Origin: Planctomycetaceae bacterium
Lineage (GTDB): Bacteria > Planctomycetota > Planctomycetia > Pirellulales > Thermoguttaceae
Direction of reading: 5' to 3'
Assembly: GCA_009783865.1 (NCBI GenBank)
Contig: WRCR01000233.1
Span: 1 to 6,576 of the forward strand
Length of the DNA: 6,576 bases
Of the stretch, positions 5,040-6,576 are shown piece by piece (within the stretch, counting starts at the first letter, position 1; each line of letters begins with the position of its first letter). The position numbers were made by a program, and so were the translations under genes. The notes under the pieces were generated by a model that was not told the origin of the DNA, made no database searches, and saw nothing but the letters and a program-made list of their open reading frames with translations.

Positions 5040-6212
5040 ATGGTGCTTCACGTCAATAAACTTAAACGGGTGGCGGTTTTGATAGAATCGACCCGCGGCT
5101 ATTCCCGGGAATTGATTCGCGGCGTTGCCCAGTTCAATCGGGAACAAAGCCGCTGGCGAATTGAATATACGCCGGGAAGTATTCGTGACCTGCCGTCGCA
5201 ATGGCTCAAAGAATGGAACGGCGACGGAATCCTGGCACGCATTGAGACAAAACCGATGCTCAACGCCTTGCTGCGCAAAAAGGTTCCGGTTATCGACCTG
5301 CGGCGGTCGTTTTCGCATCCTGATATTCCCAGCATAGGTCCCGATGACCGCTGTGTTATTCAAATGCTGTTTGAACATTTTCGCCGCGCGGGCTTCACTC
5401 GTTTTGCATTCGTCAGCACCGTCCGCAATTATCATGCGGCGATGGACCTTCGGCGCGACACCTGCCGGGAATTGGTTCATGCAAATAAACTGACATTTTC
5501 CGACATAGAGATTGAGCCGCCGGATTCAGGCGGAGACAAAGTCCGAATGATGAAAAAACTGTCGGGTTGGCTTAAACGGCTGGCGTATCGGACAGCGGTA
5601 ATTGCCTGTACTGACGACTTTGCTCTTCAAGTGCTGAATGGGTGTCGTCTGATTGAGCGCAATGTTCCGAATGATATTGCCGTCGCCGGCATTGGAAACG
5701 ATGATTGTCTCTGCGAATTGGCACTTCCGACGTTGACGAGTGTTGACCTCGCCCCGAAAAAGATAGGATATAATGCAGCCGAACTGCTGCAAAAAATGAT
5801 GGATGAGAATTATGTACCGCCGAAGACCATTCTTTTTCAGCCGAGTATGATTGTTTCCCGAATGTCGACGGACACGATTGCAACGGAAGATGTTGTGGTG
5901 AGCGAAGCACTTCGGTTCATACACGTCAATGTCTGCGGCGGGGTTCAGGTCAAGGACGTATTGCGGCATGTTCATCTTTCCAGGGTCGCTTTGGAAAACC
6001 GTTTCAAAAAGGCGATTGGACATACCATATTTCAGGAGATTCTTGATGTGCGGCTGCGCAAAGTCCGTGAACTGCTGACGACGACGGACCTTCCGTTCAA
6101 GACCGTTGCTTTCCAAACCGGATTTGATTATCCTGAGTATCTGATGCGTCTTTTTCGGGAAAAATACGGACAGACCATGAAAGTATTTCGGAAAAATCAT
6201 GGGATGAAATGA
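5040..6212 (+). CDS. XylR-type transcriptional regulator (LacI-like sensor plus AraC-type DNA-binding domain)
   Basis: A 390-residue cytoplasmic regulator, the same size and architecture as E. coli XylR (392). Residues 9-275 form a periplasmic-binding-like sugar sensor: KRVAVLIESTRGYSRELIRG at the start, then IACTDDFALQVL (188-199) and VAGIGNDDCLCELALPTLTS (215-234), a pattern typical of XylR-like sensors. Residues about 288-388 form an AraC-type domain with two helix-turn-helix units, VQVKDVLRHVHLSRVALENR (302-321) and PFKTVAFQTGFDYPEYLMRL (352-371). XylR proteins bind a pentose or related ligand and activate catabolic operons. The ATG at 5040 is chosen because it places KRVAVLIE near residue 9; a TTG at 5028 is the longer alternative, and no Shine-Dalgarno is visible. 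It is transcribed away from the permease-dehydratase-SDR operon, which is its most likely target although the nuclease locus now lies between. Confidence 0.92.
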   Translation: MVLHVNKLKRVAVLIESTRGYSRELIRGVAQFNREQSRWRIEYTPGSIRDLPSQWLKEWNGDGILARIETKPMLNALLRKKVPVIDLRRSFSHPDIPSIGPDDRCVIQMLFEHFRRAGFTRFAFVSTVRNYHAAMDLRRDTCRELVHANKLTFSDIEIEPPDSGGDKVRMMKKLSGWLKRLAYRTAVIACTDDFALQVLNGCRLIERNVPNDIAVAGIGNDDCLCELALPTLTSVDLAPKKIGYNAAELLQKMMDENYVPPKTILFQPSMIVSRMSTDTIATEDVVVSEALRFIHVNVCGGVQVKDVLRHVHLSRVALENRFKKAIGHTIFQEILDVRLRKVRELLTTTDLPFKTVAFQTGFDYPEYLMRLFREKYGQTMKVFRKNHGMK

Positions 6213-6291
6213 GGTTCGGTGTTCTTATTCAGAAGATTTTGGTATTGTTCTCTTTCCGTTACAATGAATTTTTGATTATAAAACGAGTCCA

Positions 6292-6319
6292 TTGCATGTT
6301 TTACGATTATTTGTAGAAT
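6292..6319 (+). promoter_or_regulatory. Possible promoter of tRNA-Arg
   Basis: TTGCAT (6292-6297) and TAGAAT (6314-6319) are 16 bases apart, so a transcript would start about 18 nt before the tRNA. The -10 matches five of six consensus bases and the -35 matches three. No clear terminator of the regulator gene is seen in the AT-rich stretch before it. Confidence 0.4.
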
Positions 6320-6343
6320 GTATTGTTATATTTCATTGTTGAA

Positions 6344-6416
6344 GTCCTCGTAGCTCAGGGGATAGAGCGGCGGTTTCCTAAACCGCAGGTCGTTGGTTCG
6401 AATCCAATCGAGGATA
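6344..6416 (+). tRNA. tRNA-Arg (anticodon CCT)
   Basis: A complete 73-nt cloverleaf. The acceptor stem is GTCCTCG (6344-6350) with CGAGGAT (6409-6415), including one G-T pair, and the discriminator is A6416. The D arm is GCTC-AGGGGATA-GAGC. The anticodon stem GCGGT/ACCGC (6370-6374/6382-6386) encloses the loop TTCCTAA with anticodon CCT at 6377-6379. The T arm is GTTGG-TTCGAAT-CCAAT. CCA is not encoded. It reads AGG codons. It follows the regulator gene by 131 nt on the same strand but probably has its own promoter. Confidence 0.96.
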
Positions 6417-6418
6417 CT

Positions 6419-6576
6419 CTAACTGTCGAAACCGCAAGGACTTACGACATCTGAAAACTCGGCGAAAGATGTTAAACATCTTCTGTAGGACGAAATTTTG
6501 CCGAACATTCTTACCAATTTTTCAGTGTTCTTCATAGCAAACATCTTTGCGGCGGTCTGGGAGTACGACACTTTTG
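6419..6576 (-). CDS. Unrecognised partial open frame at the right edge (doubtful)
   Basis: A minus-strand frame enters from the right edge and runs 52 codons without a stop to TAG at 6421-6419, two bases after the tRNA. It includes MFAMKNTEKLVRMFGKIS and ends VVSPCGFDS. I recognise no family or motif. It may be the end of a gene lying beyond the window or a chance open frame, since an opposing frame is also open over the last 90 bases. Confidence 0.18.
   Translation of the reverse strand, partial: KVSYSQTAAKMFAMKNTEKLVRMFGKISSYRRCLTSFAEFSDVVSPCGFDS
6466..6482. repeat. Palindrome AAGATGTT-A-AACATCTT
   Basis: Perfect 8-bp arms around a single A; as RNA it would fold with a six-pair stem, AAGAUG/CAUCUU, and a five-base loop. 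It lies 50 nt after the tRNA. Part of it (AAACATCTT) recurs at 6540-6548 within another small inverted repeat, GCAAA-CATC-TTTGC (6537-6550). No T-run follows, so a terminator role is weak. Confidence 0.35.

Noticed and set aside
5526..6200. Minus-strand open frame of 224 codons opposite the regulator
   Set aside because: The plus strand encodes a complete XylR-like protein with sensor and two helix-turn-helix units; the minus frame shows no family pattern.

Overview
The window looks like a bacterial chromosome segment of moderate G+C with AT-rich intergenic gaps. The mix is most familiar from anaerobic or polysaccharide-degrading bacteria of the PVC group (Lentisphaerota, Planctomycetota and relatives): a XylR-type regulator with a LacI-like sensor fused to an AraC-type DNA-binding domain, a sugar-acid operon, an FGE-sulfatase/SUMF1 fragment and an Rpn/PD-(D/E)XK 'transposase-like' nuclease. 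That placement is inference; the window holds no phylogenetic marker protein. Only one of the five main genes, the SDR gene, has a textbook Shine-Dalgarno sequence.

Region 1 (about 30-3140, minus strand) is a compact three-gene operon read right to left: an MFS permease, a UxuA/mannonate-dehydratase-like TIM-barrel protein and a short-chain dehydrogenase. Gaps are about 17 and 11 nt. The natural reading is uptake of a sugar acid (hexuronate/hexonate type), NAD(P)-linked oxidoreduction by the SDR, and dehydration to a 2-keto-3-deoxy acid. The kinase and aldolase for the next steps are not in the window.

Region 2 (about 3140-3730) is a scar zone. It holds an orphan C-terminal end of an FGE-sulfatase (SUMF1) domain on the plus strand and, facing it, an orphan C-terminal tail of an Rpn-type nuclease on the minus strand. 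The two stop codons are six bases apart. The Rpn tail is a partial second copy of the end of the intact neighbouring gene (118 bp, 2 mismatches) and carries a one-base deletion.

Region 3 (3731-4687, minus) is an apparently intact Rpn/PD-(D/E)XK nuclease gene. Its C-terminal end holds a four-residue (GKIE) repeat encoded by a perfect 12-bp tandem repeat. This is the kind of variable tail that, in characterised Rpn proteins, is also made separately as an intragenic antitoxin. No gene is seen in 4688-4967.

Region 4 (about 4968-6212, plus) is the regulator gene with a good sigma70-type promoter. It points away from the operon and probably controls it; regions 2 and 3 now lie between them. A short motif, TATTACAYA, recurs at the regulator promoter and upstream of the permease. 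Region 5 (6213-6576) holds tRNA-Arg(CCT) with a plausible promoter, then AT-rich sequence with short palindromes and an unconvincing open frame running off the right edge.
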